64,000 nt of DNA. It comes from Macrothele yani. Lineage: Eukaryota; Arthropoda; Arachnida; Araneae; Macrothelidae. Location of the stretch: NCBI GenBank assembly GCA_039090855.1, contig CM076996.1, positions 45,412,469-45,476,468 on the forward strand, read 5' to 3'. Every line of letters starts with the position of its first letter. Within the stretch, counting starts at the first letter, position 1. A model generated the notes under the pieces. The model worked only from the letters and a program-made list of their open reading frames with translations, had not been told where the DNA came from and ran no database searches. Shown here one piece after another: positions 33,300 through 44,323 of the stretch. The position numbers were made by a program, and so were the translations under genes.

Positions 33300-33329
<30 letters not shown>
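33258..33329. repeat. Two (TA)n runs between palindrome 1 and RTE copy
   Basis: (TA)n, then GCATATGTACACACATTGTG and TACGTATAC, then a longer (TA)n that abuts the truncated RTE 5' end. Confidence 0.95.
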
Positions 33330-33334
<5 letters not shown>

Positions 33335-34332
33335 TACATTAATATTATTAATAACATCTATGAAAATGCAAGTGCAAAGATTCGGCTGTTTGAAAATACA
33401 ACACACATAAAAATTGGAAAGGGAGTGAGACAAGGTGACACCATATCTCCGAAGCTCTTTAATGCCACATTGGAAAATGTCTTTCAATCACTGAACTGGG
33501 AAAACAAAGGGATAAAGATTAATGGAGATTATCTAACCCACCTTCGTTTTGCTGATGACATAGTCATTTTTGCAACTACTTATCAGAGCTGCAGAGTATG
33601 ATCCAGGAACTTGCTGACAAGAGTAAAGAAGTGGGATTAAAAATGAACTTTCAGAAGACAAAAGTGATGTTCAATGCTTTTACAAGAAATGAAGATTTAT
33701 CGATTGATGGAGAAAAAACTGGAGATAACAGATACGTATGTTTATCTTGGACAGCAGATATCAAGTGAGGGTCACATTGATGAAGAAATTAATCGGCGTA
33801 CAAAACTTGCCTGGAGAGCTTTTGGAAGAAACAGCATAATTTTCAAGAGCAATATGCCATTATGTCTTAAAAGAAAAGTGTTTGATCAATGCATCCTTCC
33901 AGTGCTTACGTATGGTGCAGAGACGTGGACCTTAACTAAAAGAGACATACAAAGGCTGCAGACAACTCAAAGAAGCATGGAGAGGTGCATGCTTGGTATA
34001 ACCAGGAGAGATAAGAAGAGGAACTCGTGGATCCGAAAAATGACGAGAGTGGAAGACATCATGATCAGAGTTAAATCCCTGAAATGGCAATGGGCTGGAC
34101 ATACTGCCAGAAGGACAGACCATAGATGGACAGCCGAAATTTTAGATTGGATTCCAAGGGACAGGAAAAGACCCAGAAAAAGACCACATGGGAGATGGGT
34201 GGATGAAATTCGTAAATATGCAGGAGTGACATGGAGGAGACTGGCACAAGACAGACCGTTGTGGAGGAAACTTGGGAGACCTTCGTCCAGCAGTGGATTG
34301 ATAATGGTTGACAATGATGATGATGATGATGA
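33330..34332 (+). mobile_element. RTE LINE, 5'-truncated copy
   Basis: Begins inside the reverse transcriptase (GCATACATTAATATTATT) and runs to the (GAT)n tail. It keeps GVRQGDTISPKLF, LRFADDIVIF and the C-terminal region (33674-34318), with frameshifts near 33590 and 33710. (TA)n flanks both ends. It differs from the 27.3-30.5 kb copy in strand and truncation point, so it is an independent insertion. Confidence 0.95.
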
Positions 34333-34357
34333 TATATATATATATATATATATATAT
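34333..34357. repeat. (TA)n at 3' junction of RTE copy
   Basis: The GAT tail changes directly into TA repeats, then CTGAAGAAAGCAAAACTG, which matches the flank right of 30490. Confidence 0.95.
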
Positions 34358-34473
34358 ACTGAAGAAAGCAAAACTGAAAACTAAGGAAAAACTTTAGAAT
34401 TTAAAACGAAAGTTGCAAAATAACCTGAAGATCAAAACGCGCAACGCAGCAGTTTTGAAAATTCAGAATTCAC

Positions 34474-36641
34474 ATTCTATTAAGAAGAGACCTAAGCAAA
34501 AAAAAAATACATATATATTTTTGACTCATACCTAGTACAACATAGAAAGGTTATGTATCTACCGGTGTGAGTAAAAGGAGAAAAGATAAAAAAAAAAATA
34601 AAACAACTGAATGTAGAAGGTGTCGAGAATACTGATCCTTGGCTTTATCAGGGACCAGCAAAAACTCTGCATTTTCTCACTTCCACAAAGACCTAGTTGG
34701 AAATGGGTTTCTGGAAGACCATAGATGCAAGTAACATGCCCACCAAAAATTGTTTTAAAAAATATATATATGTCATGTCCTTCGCAGAGTTGTATGACCT
34801 AGCACTAGTTAACAATTTCGCTTGCATCCATAACCCTCCTGGCCCGACCCATGCTCTTCATCTGTTACTATTAAACAGAGAGAAGAAGATTAAAAGAGAA
34901 CTCAAGCTGTGAGAGTGACATAATAATTAGAAATAATTTTCAGCTATAACGAAATGCCAAGTTCGCCTGATAGAGAATTTAAACCTGAAAAACAATGCAA
35001 AAGAAATCCAAATTTTTACATTGCAATTAAAAAAGGAAATATAAATTTTTTTAAAAATCAGATTTTTGAAAGAAAACTTGATTCTAAAACCCCCTACTCT
35101 ACAACTTCTGACAACACAAAAACGAGAATAAGTTAAAGACAATAATTAACTAAAGAAAAGCTTTGTGAAAGTTATATGACTTAAACAATTAGTTGCAATA
35201 TGTACAAAGTATTTCAGCAGTGCTTTAAGTGCATAATTAAGTAGTTATTAAGAACTTAACTACTTTGAAAATACAGCGCAAAAGAAAAGGAACTATGCTT
35301 AGCCTTCTGCTGTGCCTAAGTTCCCCAAAAAGACGCGCAAAGTTACCAAGGAAAGAAAGAGTTAAAACCCGCAAAAATGTTAACAGACAAGCCAGTGCCT
35401 AAAAGCTGAAAAGCAAAAAATCAACAGAGAAAAAAGTACATGAAGTACAAACATTGAACTTATAAAACCTAAAACCCAAATACAAGGAAGAGAGCGTACC
35501 TCTTGTGCAACTAAACTTTCTCCTCACAAGAGTAAAACATGGCTGACCTCTTCCCCATGCGTCCTAACACTTCTGCCACTCCCTAGTCGCTGGGGGGCAG
35601 TGTGGGTGGGGCTGATGGCCTCCTCATACTGAAAGAAACCAACTCGCGGAGATTTTAACCAGAGAAAAATATATATATATATATACTTAAGACTGTGGAT
35701 CTGTATGATCAGAAAGAGCAGAATTAACTCTCCAGAATACATGAGAAACATTATAAAATACACGAGTGGTGTATTTAATAATCTTTGCATGTATTAAATC
35801 ACCTTAGTGAGCTTCTATAGATTAATCAGAATCTTTTTAATTTTAATGTTAGTTTTACTATTTTTAGTTAATAACTACTTAATTATGCACTTAAAGCACT
35901 GCTGAAATACTTTGTACATATTGCAACTAATTGTTTAAGTCATATAACTTTCACAAAGCTTTTCTTTAGTTAATTATTGTCTTTAACTTATTCTCGTTTT
36001 TGTGTTGTCAGAAGTTGTAGAGTAGGGGTTTTAGAATCAAGTTTTCTTTCAAAAATCTGATTTTTAAAAAATTAATATTTCCTTTTTTAATTGCAATGTA
36101 AAAATTTGGATTTCTTTTGCATTGTTTTTCAGGTTTAAATTCTCTATCAGGCGAACTTGGCATTTCGTTATAGCTGAAAATTATTCCTAATTATTATGTC
36201 ACTCTCACAGCTTGAGTTCTTTTTAATCTTCTTCTCTCTGTTTAATAGTAACAGATGAAGAGCGTGGGTCGGGCCAGGAGGGTTATGGATGCAAGCGAAA
36301 TGTTAACTAGTGCTAGGTCATACAACTCTGCGGAGGACATGACATATATATATTTTTAAAACAATTTTTGTACGGCATGTTACTTGCATCTATGGCCTTG
36401 CAGAAACCCATTTGCAACTAGGTCTTTGTGGAAGTGAGAAAATGCAGAGTTTTTGCTGGTCCTTGATAAAGCCAAGGCTCAGTATTCTCGACACCTTCTA
36501 AATTCAGTTGTTTTATTTTATTTTTTTTATCTTTTCTCCTTTTACTCACACCGGTAGATACATAACCTTTTCTATGTTGTACTTGGTATGAGTCAAAAAT
36601 ATATATGTATTTTTTTTGCTTAGGTCTCTTCTTAATAGAAT
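34474..36641. mobile_element. Long palindromic element, copy 2 (2.17 kb), spacer inverted
   Basis: Same element as 30606-33257. Its arms are 34474-35253 and about 35866-36641. The asymmetric centre (for example TCCGCGAGTTGG with CAGCGACTAGGGAGTGG in copy 1) is in the opposite orientation here. About 260 bp of the right arm is deleted at TTAGTTAATAACTAC. The 115 bp left of both copies is also shared, so the repeat unit extends to the (TA)n at 30490 and 34357. The right end again runs into (TA)n. Confidence 0.85.
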
Positions 36642-36663
36642 ATATATATATATATATATATAT
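36640..36663. repeat. (TA)n right of palindrome 2
   Basis: TA run immediately after CTTAATAGAA, as at copy 1. Confidence 0.95.
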
Positions 36664-36977
36664 CCCCTTAAACAACCACTGCATCGCCTCTTTATCTATC
36701 GTTCTTATCCGGCCACACATATGTCACTTGTTCCGACCTCACTGTGTTGCCAACATCATTCTCGTTTGAGGGAAAAAGACATAACGTCAAGGTTTGAAAA
36801 TGTCTAAGAGAACTAACTCAAATTTACATAGATAAAGAAACTCAAAAGGAAAGTTGAAATAGAATATACGTTACAAATCATCAAGTCGTAATTCATCAGT
36901 TGACAGTTAGCTCATATATTTTTCATAGACATTGAAATCTCCACCACATATCTCCCAGACGATTTTCGTCTTTTCGC
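36664..36977. other. Spacer, no gene seen
   Basis: No recognisable coding or repeat. Confidence 0.4.
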
Positions 36978-37210
36978 TTGCACCGAGTGATCCCCGAATT
37001 GTGACCACCCCTATCAAAAGTGTACGCGACCTGTTTGCAACGAGATTTCCAGGAGGACGCGATTAGTCGATCTACGTAGAATATATATAAGGTGTGAGTG
37101 GAGCAGTAGGTAATAAATTTCAGAGCGTGATGGAAAAACGGAAGGATTTATCGGACTTTGAGAAAAGACAGATTGTGGGAGCTCGAAGAGCGGGTGCCTC
37201 GATTTCCCAA
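36978..37210 (+). pseudogene. Tc1 5' end and transposase N-terminus
   Basis: An end-like sequence CACCGAGTGATCCCCG with TTGTGACCACC is followed by a leader, ATATATATAAGG and ATG at 37131. The frame gives MEKRKDLSDFEKRQIVGARR, then AGASISQTE, the usual start of a Tc1 transposase. The rest is replaced by the tandem array that follows. Confidence 0.75.
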
Positions 37211-38070
37211 ACAGAGCATGCCTTCTTGCTCCGGAGACAGTTGTTCTCCCAACAAAACTACACCGACGAAGTTTATCGCATCAACTTTGCCGTCTTGGCA
37301 TGTGCTTCACCTCAGAGGTAGGTACGTCACATATACCCCCCACCCCTTGACAAAGGGCTGGGACGGAATCGTAGGTTTCCGGGTCAGCAGGCAAACCATG
37401 CTTGAAGTAGCTCAAAGTAGAAGAAGGAAAGCTGACTAGTTCCAGACGATTCATGGAAAAAACATCACACATTTTTCGAAGCGAATAAGGAATTCTCATT
37501 AATTCTAGACGACATGTGAAAGGAATAATGCACATTCGTCGAAGAAACCAACGGCCAGGAGATTCATATTTACTTTTGGCTCTCTCTCTATGCTGGTGGC
37601 GCGACTCGAGCCTACATCCTTCTGCTCCGGAGTTGAATGTTTCCCAATTAAGCTACGCCGACAAGGGCTTATTACTGTTACTTGCCACCTTAACATGTGC
37701 GTCACCTCTGTAGTACGTCACATACATCCCCCGCCCCCGCGTTGAGAAACGGCTAGGACAGAATCGGAGATTTCCGAGTCAGGCGGCAAATCATGCTTGA
37801 AGTAGCACACTGTAGAAGAAGGAATTCTGACTACGACGATGTGTGGAAGAAACATCTCACATTTTCGAAGAACCCAAGGGCCAGGAGATTCATTTTTGCG
37901 TTCGGGAGCCAATGTGAAAATAGAGCCCTTTCTGCCAATGGTGGATTTCGAATCCACGTCTTTTACACTCCAGAGCGGATGGTTTCCCGATAAAGCTACG
38001 CCGGCAAGGGCTTATCATTACTACTTGCGATTTTGACATGTGTGTCTCCTCTAAGGTAGGTACGTCACAG
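37200..38070. repeat. Three tandem units with a tRNA-like segment
   Basis: Three head-to-tail units ending at about 37320, 37715 and 38065 (spacing about 345-395 bp). Shared words include CTCCGGAG, AAGCTACGCCGACAAGGGCT, ACATGTGCGTCACCTCT and GGTACGTCAC. On the minus strand the best unit reads GCCGGCGTAGCTTTATCGGG (A-box-like) and GTGGATTCGAAATCCACC (B-box-like). The unit therefore looks like a tandemly duplicated tRNA-headed SINE. Confidence 0.65.
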
Positions 38071-38652
38071 AACTGAGAGAGATATTAAACGCCGAGAGCG
38101 ACATTGTAATAGCTATGTTCTACTGAGCGATGTTATGTAAAGTTATATGTTGAGTACGATACGAAAACTGTGTCCTGAGTACGTGATGCTATGTTATGTG
38201 TAAAGAAATACGCGTATTAATCAAACATATCTTCTTGTTGAGAACGACGCGTTTATTAAAAGAATGACGTGTTGGCTCAAAGGATAATTAAAGTGGATAT
38301 CAATTTTATAAGTATTGTCTCATAACTTACCATTTGCCGTTATTTTGAAAAGTGTCAACTTAGATATCATTCATGCTTAATTACGATTTTAGCTGTTCAA
38401 GATACGATACGAATAATCCGTGTTAGCAAAGTGAGGTTGTCATCAAGCTAATTCTACAAGCTTTAAGTTGAAGTAAGGTTGAGTTAAATCTTAAACGTTA
38501 CGTAGTTTTACAGCCATTAAACCCGTTTGTACGGTGCTAATATCTCAGAGTGTTGGTAGGTAGCAATATAACTTTAACTATCTGAGTAGGCCTTGTGAAG
38601 AATTTGAAATGAGGATAAATGTGAAGTCTTAATCTGTGGCTTTCGGTCAAAC
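38071..38652. other. Intergenic, no gene seen
   Basis: AT-rich with several GTTATGT/ACGATACGA words; no recognised element. Confidence 0.4.
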
Positions 38653-38827
38653 TACACTGCTCAAAAGAATTAGGGGAGTCAGAAATATTGTAAGGAAAAT
38701 CTTGTGCAACTGACTTTGGTGAACGTAAAATATTTTTTTATGTAAGATACAGTAAAATATTTAGCAGTATGCGTAAGATAAAGCACATTAGCGAATATTC
38801 ATGCACTATTAATATATGCATATCTAT

Positions 38828-39451
38828 AAAAACTGGAGATAACAGATACATATGTTTATCTTGGACAGCAGATATCAAGTGAGGGTCACATTGATGAAGA
38901 AATTAATCGGCGTACAAAACTTGCCTGGAGAGCTTTTGGAAGAAACAGCATAATTTTCAAGAGCAATATGCCATTATGTCTTAAAAGAAAAGTGTTTGAT
39001 CAATGCATCCTTCCAGTGCTTACGTATGGTGCAGAGACGTGGACCTTAACTAAAAGAGACATACAAAGGCTGCAGACAACTCAAAGTAGCATGGAGAGGT
39101 GCATGCTTGGTATAACCAGGAGAGATAAGAAGAGGAACTCGTGGATCCGAAAAATGACGAGAGTGGAAGACATCATGATCAGAGTTAAATCCCTGAAATG
39201 GCAATGGGCTGGACATACTGCCAGAAGGACAGACCATAGATGGACAGCCGAAATTTTAGATTGGATTCCAAGGGACAGGAAAAGACCCAGAAAAAGACCA
39301 CATGGGAGATGGGTGGATGAAATTCGTAAATATGCGGGAGTGACATGGAGGAGACTGGCACAAGACAGACCGTTGTGGAGGAAACTTGGGGAGACCTTGG
39401 TCCAGCAGTGGATTGATAATGGTTGACAATGATGATGATGATGATGATGAT
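38828..39451 (+). mobile_element. RTE LINE, 3' fragment nested in a Tc1
   Basis: Starts AAACTGGAGATAACAGATAC and ends in (GAT)n. It carries the C-terminal region (CILPVLTYGAETWTL, RKRPHGRWVDEIRKYAGV). It is very close to the 33.3-34.3 kb copy, including the RKRP variant, but does not lie in a (TA)n run. Confidence 0.92.
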
Positions 39452-39489
39452 ACAACAAGAAAAAATGACTTTTTGAAGGTAACTGACTT

Positions 39490-40600
39490 CTAGTACACTG
39501 CGTGGCCCCATTGGACTATTAAGACGCTGCCACACCTGTGTGGCATGGAATTGATGAGGTTATAGAGGAGGTTTTGGGGGTATCTATCCCACTCCTCAAT
39601 GAGGGCAGTATCCAGTTCACAACGAGTCAATGGAGGTGCCGGCCGAGCTACAATGCGTCTGTCAAGAGCATCCCAGATATGCTCAATTGGATTTGAGTCA
39701 GGGAAGCATGCTGGCCACTCCATACGCTCGATTCCTCATCACGAAGCATGTTGTCCACTAGCCGAGCTCCATAAGGTTGAGCGTTATCGTCCATGAAAAG
39801 GAACAAATCACCGAGACGGCTGCAGCATACGGCATGACAATAGGTCTGAGAATCTCGTCTCTATATCTCTGGGCCGCCGTTAGGCCGCTGTTTCTGATAA
39901 CGTACAGGCTCGTACATCCACCGATACGTATACTTACCTAGACCATCAATCCATGTCCACCGTAATGCGATGTTTCCTGCATAAAAGCAATTTTATTTTG
40001 TGTGCTGGCTTCCTTTCAGTTTAGAACTCGTCGATGGTTAGACTCCAAACTGAATTTCGACTCATCAGAGAAGGGATCTTGACTTCACTCGTCGTGTATC
40101 CAACCACAGTGTTCCTCAGCCCAATTTCTACGGCCGTACGGTGTCATGCGGTTAAAGGGACGCACACCATTGATCTACGTGCATAAAGGGCACCATAGTG
40201 AAGGCGATTGCGGATAGTTTGAGTTGACAACCTGTGTTGACAGGAGAATCTCTCGCTGGAGCTGAGTAGCATACTGCCACCTGTTACGACGGGCTGTTAG
40301 CAAAATATAATGGTCGTCCTTTGCTTTAGTTGCTCATGGACTTCCTTGACCTTCCCTTGTTCGAACACTTCCCGTATCCTGGAACCTTGTTCACAGTCGG
40401 GAAATAACACTTCGTGACACTCCAATGTTTTCTGCTATCACCAGCTGTGTCTAACCTGTTTCCAGCCTGTCTGCAGCTTTCCACGCCATTGATTCCTGCA
40501 AATCATACTGTTGACGCATCGTTCGAACCGAAGACTTCAAGAAACGAGAAGTCACGATAAATGCGGAAAAATAAGGAATCTCCAGGAAAATCTTCGATTT
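39490..40600 (-). pseudogene. Tc1 transposase, family H, decayed
   Basis: Read leftward, the recognisable parts are FSDESKFSLESNHRR (about 40080-40030, first Asp), then LFLFMDDNAQPYGARLVDNM (about 39810-39750, second Asp). The C-terminal frame at 39723-39490 has WPACFPDSNPIEHIWDALDR with the catalytic Glu and ends WGHAVY. Frameshifts and stops separate the segments. The N-terminal DNA-binding part is hard to follow. Confidence 0.82.
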
Positions 40601-40783
40601 TATCCCAATCTGTGATTTCTGCATTCTGACGTCACACACGCTAATTTGCATAAGAATATGCATAATTCGGCTGTCTGCGTCAAACTCCACTTGGGTTTTT
40701 CACGTTTCGGTAAGATATGACACGATTGGTTTGCATAATGATGCCAAAGACACATGCTCCGCCTAATTATTTTGAGAAGTGTA

Positions 40784-41275
40784 CTAAAAATGTTAACCGA
40801 GTACATCAACGGAAGGTGCACAAACAGGTAACAGGTTTAAACTATTTGGGTGCAGTAATTGATGTGGCAGAAAAGCTTCATAAGGAACTAGACAACAGAA
40901 CTGGCAAAGCTGGGAAGGTTTTACATTAGTTGTACAAAACGTTTTTCACTAAGAAGGTCAGTCAAAGAACAAAGCTAACTGTTTACAACGCGGTGTTTAG
41001 GCCTAACCTCTTTTATGGCACTGAGAGTTGGGTGACAAGTAAGGATCTTATTAGGTGGTTAGATTTCTTTTGTAGTAAAAAAATTAATGGAACTGTAGTT
41101 AGGTAGGTTGGGCACATTCTTGTATAGAAGGAGAAATACTTTCACGGCGGCTGGTAAATTCTAAAGCAAATGGTCGCAGACCAGGGGAAGACCTAGAATA
41201 AGATGGATTGATGATGCAAAGTTGGCCATTTATAACAGAGGTGGTACTTTGCCACCAGAGGCGGGTGTAGCGTAC
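40784..41275 (+). pseudogene. LINE C-terminal fragment of another family
   Basis: The frame gives VTGLNYLGAVIDVAEKLHKE, then KKVSQRTKLTVYNAVFRPNL and FYGTESWVTS. In another frame it gives RGRPRIRWIDDAKLAIYNRG. This is the region after the reverse transcriptase core in RTE- or jockey-like LINEs and differs clearly from the RTE above. Stops and shifts show it is dead. It begins immediately after the end of the family H Tc1. Confidence 0.75.
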
Positions 41276-42244
41276 AACGCCTCTTTGACCTTCCATTGTT
41301 TGTTGACTTTTCTTTCTCTCTCTCTGTCTCGTCCGCCCATAGCGAGTTGAGTCATGCAAAGACGACTGCGCGCCCTTGGGAGTTACTGGTAAATTAATGC
41401 AGCCGGCTTTATTGACTTGTGTAAATTTTGCTTGTTACTCGTTATGCTTTCCACACTAAAAGTCACGTCCGAACTCCCATGATCTTTATCCTTGTGTCAT
41501 GACTGGCAGTCAGTCAAGACAGGATGACTAATATAAATATAAGGAACAAGCAGCTTGTGACTGAACTGATTAGTCTCTGTGCTACGTCAGTGTTGTTATC
41601 ATCTATTAAATCAGCAAAGTGATTGTTCAAGTTCGGCAGGGTTGTTTATGACTTATATTGCCTTTTGAACTTTCCGTTTTAGTTTGCTGTCTCTTATGCA
41701 AATTTTGGTTATTTCTCATTATAATTTCCGCCCTTAACATTATGTCTGAACACGCAAGAGTTTCGATTTCATGTGGCATCACTGACAGTCAGTCAGGTCA
41801 AGCTGATCAAAATATAAACAAGGTACGTGATGTCCTATGTATGTTAGGTGTTAGGTTAAATAACTTCTATACTAGCTTAGCCAGAGATTTGCTACTCCAA
41901 CGAGATTTTGTTAATCGTGTTATAACACTTAACGACAAATTGAACTACTTCAATTTGTCGTTAAGTGTTACAACCTTCGTTAGGTTGTTCGAGTTCATGC
42001 CCTTTAACTATATTGGTGTGTGTGCAAAATAAAAAAAATAGAGAAAATCGCACTTAATGCTCGGTTCATAGACGGAAATGCAATGAAAGCGGATAAATAT
42101 GCAAATCTAGTGACACCGAAGAGGAAACTATGGCCACGTTTGTCTCCTTTAGCGCAGAATATGCAAATCAGGACCGTGTTGTAAAAGGAGTAGATTTGCT
42201 CCCTTTTTATCGCACCTCGTATTCCTTCTTGAAGTAGGCTGGTC
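41276..42244. other. Intergenic with one perfect hairpin
   Basis: No gene identified. The 124-codon open frame at 41658-42032 has no recognised domain and spans the hairpin at 41924-41969. Confidence 0.45.
41924..41969. repeat. Perfect 21-bp-arm hairpin
   Basis: AACACTTAACGACAAATTGA plus A, a 4-base loop (CTAC), then the exact reverse complement. No terminator-like U run follows, and the function is unknown. Confidence 0.95.
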
Positions 42245-42612
42245 AGTATTGCGGAGTTAGATTGAGTAAAAATGTTTCGAAGACAGCATTTGTGGACGAT
42301 TCACAGAGGTGTCGAATGCTCAGTAGAATGGAAGAAGACCAATCCCAGTCGGAGGTGTCTAGAGCTTTAAATATACCCAATATGCAATCTCAAGACTATG
42401 AAGGCGGTTGCATAGTACAGGAGAGGTTCGTCGTCGACAAGGAAAATGCTGTTCAAGGGTTACCACTGATACTGAAGACCGCCATGTGGCTTCAACAGCA
42501 AGAAGATATCGGAAGATAACAGGTAAACAACTGACTCTGGAGCTAGCAGCAGCTACTAGCAAGAGAATAACTCAATTTACAGTTTACCATACGTTGCATG
42601 AGATAGGTCTTT
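42245..42612 (+). pseudogene. Tc1 transposase N-terminus, interrupted by another Tc1
   Basis: Frame segments give DDSQRCRMLSRMEEDQSQSE, then VSRALNIPNM, and after a shift RRYRKITGKQLTLELAAATS, then KRITQFTVYHTLHEIGLY. This is the two-part DNA-binding domain of a Tc1 enzyme. It stops at TTTATA, where the terminal repeat of family J begins. Confidence 0.75.
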
Positions 42613-42613
42613 A

Positions 42614-43100
42614 TACACTGAGTGGCCACTTTATTACGACCACCTGACAGTTTTAAGCAAATGAGCTATGGCTGCACGCCCTTGCCGCCAGAGGGCGAGG
42701 CTAGTATAAAAAGGGAAAGCTTAGCGCTTGCGACAGTAGTAGGGGTGATTTTTGGGTGACGAGATGGGTAAAAAGAGAGCGCTGCTCCGAAACCGCATGC
42801 CCATTTTCTTTTCTTTTTTTTTTTTTTTTTTTTTGATTGGAGGTTTAACGACCACCGCGTGAGCAACTCAATGGGCTATAAGCAGTCGCCCGTCCCTAAT
42901 TTAGGGTCACTGGTTCCAGGGAAGGGAGAGAATCAGTGCCGTAAGACAAACACAACATCCATGCCTGACCGGGATTCGAACCCGGACCCCTTACGGACGA
43001 ATGATCAGAGGCCAGCGCCTTAGACCACTGCGCCACCGGGGCGGCCATGCCCATTTTCACTGACATTTTAGTCATTTGCATGTCCCAACCTGTTGTACAT
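42614..43100 (+). mobile_element. Tc1-type transposon, family J, 5' part
   Basis: Begins after TA with CACTGAGTGGCCACTTTATT and ACGACCACCTGACAG. The leader contains GCCGCCAGAGGGCGAGG, and the ATG at 42765 starts MGKKRALLRNRMPIF. The coding part is cut by a SINE at 42809-43046. No right end was found, so only the 5' part is present, inserted into a different Tc1 (42245-42612). Confidence 0.7.
42809..43046 (-). repeat. SINE family 1 inserted in Tc1 family J, 12-bp TSD
   Basis: Reverse full-length copy with intact A and B boxes. It is flanked by ATGCCCATTTTC at 42797-42808 and 43047-43058. Confidence 0.94.
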
Positions 43101-43739
43101 ATCCTGCACGTTTCAAGCTAATACCAGCAGTCTGTCATGGTACAGTAATTTTTACAAACAGCAATTTATGTTGGTTAAACTTCAAATGAACGAGTTGAGT
43201 GATGTTATACAGTATAATGGTATTAGTGGCGTATATTCGAGGCTAGCTAGGCTAGCTGGGAAGCCCGGAGAATGCACAAGTAAAAGTCAATTATCAACGG
43301 TATTCAGCTATGTCGATGTCTCGCTGCGAAAAAAACTTCCACGTGTGCTGATTCACTTCTTTGGACTAAGAGAATAAGTCTGGCGATCAAAGACCAACGG
43401 GCCTCCAGTGGAGGGATGGTGACATCGTGACGCAACCAGTCGCTCACCAGTCTTCGCCTGAGGTCTTTGCTGTGTGATTCGAAGACCTTGGATACGTTCG
43501 CCGGCTAGGGTTTCCATGACAACATGGAGGAGCAGATGAAGTGTGAATGGGCCGTGGCTTTAGGCAATGGTTCGCTCAGAAAAAAGAAGACTTTGACTAC
43601 CTTTATCACTTGCATGCTCCCGCCCGTAAATGCCCGTGTTTCGCGAGAGTTGTTTCAGCTGTGTGAAGTGTCAATGATTTAAAATTAGCGATATTAAATC
43701 TTAAATTCGTGGCTTTTGTTGGATTCGAAATGTTTTGAA
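43101..43739. other. Unassigned DNA, no gene seen
   Basis: Moderately GC-rich around 43380-43620, without recognisable coding. It may be leader or 5' part of the hAT remnant that follows. Confidence 0.35.
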
Positions 43740-44220
43740 AAAAATTTGTGAAAGCTTTCCTGACCATCTACTGTCAGAACTTAAAGAACCCTATGCTTCA
43801 AATTAATTTTGACCCAGTTCGACTCAAAAATGAACTGCGTGTGAGTGTGTGTGTGTATGTGTGTGTGTGAAGGTGCTTATCATTCCCTTGATGAATACAA
43901 AAAGAAATTAGTAAAAGACATGACTAGTTACATGAAATTGAATAAATTGGACATTGTGTTTATTGAGGTGTAAAAATTGGTAGACCTAATATTAAAATTT
44001 CCATCAACAACTGCAACTGCCGAAAGAAGTTTTTCTGTAATAAAAAGAATCAAGACATACTATACTTTAGGGAAACACAAAGGCATGTACACTTGAGCAA
44101 ATTGGCTGTTTTGTCAATAGAGTAAAACATTCTTTTTAAACGTGATAAAGTACTCGGAAGAAACTGTTTATGGAAAAGTTTCTTTCCACAAAAGGTATCT
44201 TCCGAGCACTTTAAACAACT
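43740..44220 (+). pseudogene. hAT transposase C-terminal remnant
   Basis: An uninterrupted stretch at about 43980-44096 encodes LILKFPSTTATAERSFSVIK, then RIKTYYTLGK. This is the conserved C-terminal dimerisation motif of hAT transposases (P-T-T-A-x-A-E-R-S-F-S-x-x-K-R-I-K). Upstream there is FDPVRLKNEL, then a (TG)n expansion, and YHSLDEYKKKLVKDM with stops between. Terminal repeats were not found. Confidence 0.82.
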
Positions 44221-44323
44221 TCACCAAAAGGCAAGAAAAATGTAGTGCATGTACAAATAAAGTGTGCAGAAGAAGAATGGAGTTCATGTACAAATAAGTG
44301 TTAAAATCCTAATCCTCATAATA

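Larger units (their letters stand above)
38655..40781 (-). mobile_element. Tc1-type transposon, family H, with nested RTE
   Basis: Left end CACTGCTCAAAAGAATTAGG after TA (38653-38654) and right end CCTAATTATTTTGAGAAGTG before TA (40782-40783): inverted repeats with a few mismatches. The transposase lies on the minus strand. An RTE fragment of about 620 bp sits between the transposase stop and the left end. Without it the element would be about 1.5 kb. Confidence 0.8.

Noticed and set aside
33163..33357. Open frame of IYIYIY repeats
   Set aside because: Produced by the (TA)n microsatellite.
34697..34912. 71-codon frame repeated in palindrome arms
   Set aside because: It recurs because the arms are copies of each other; one arm has a stop, and no domain is recognisable, so I did not call a gene.
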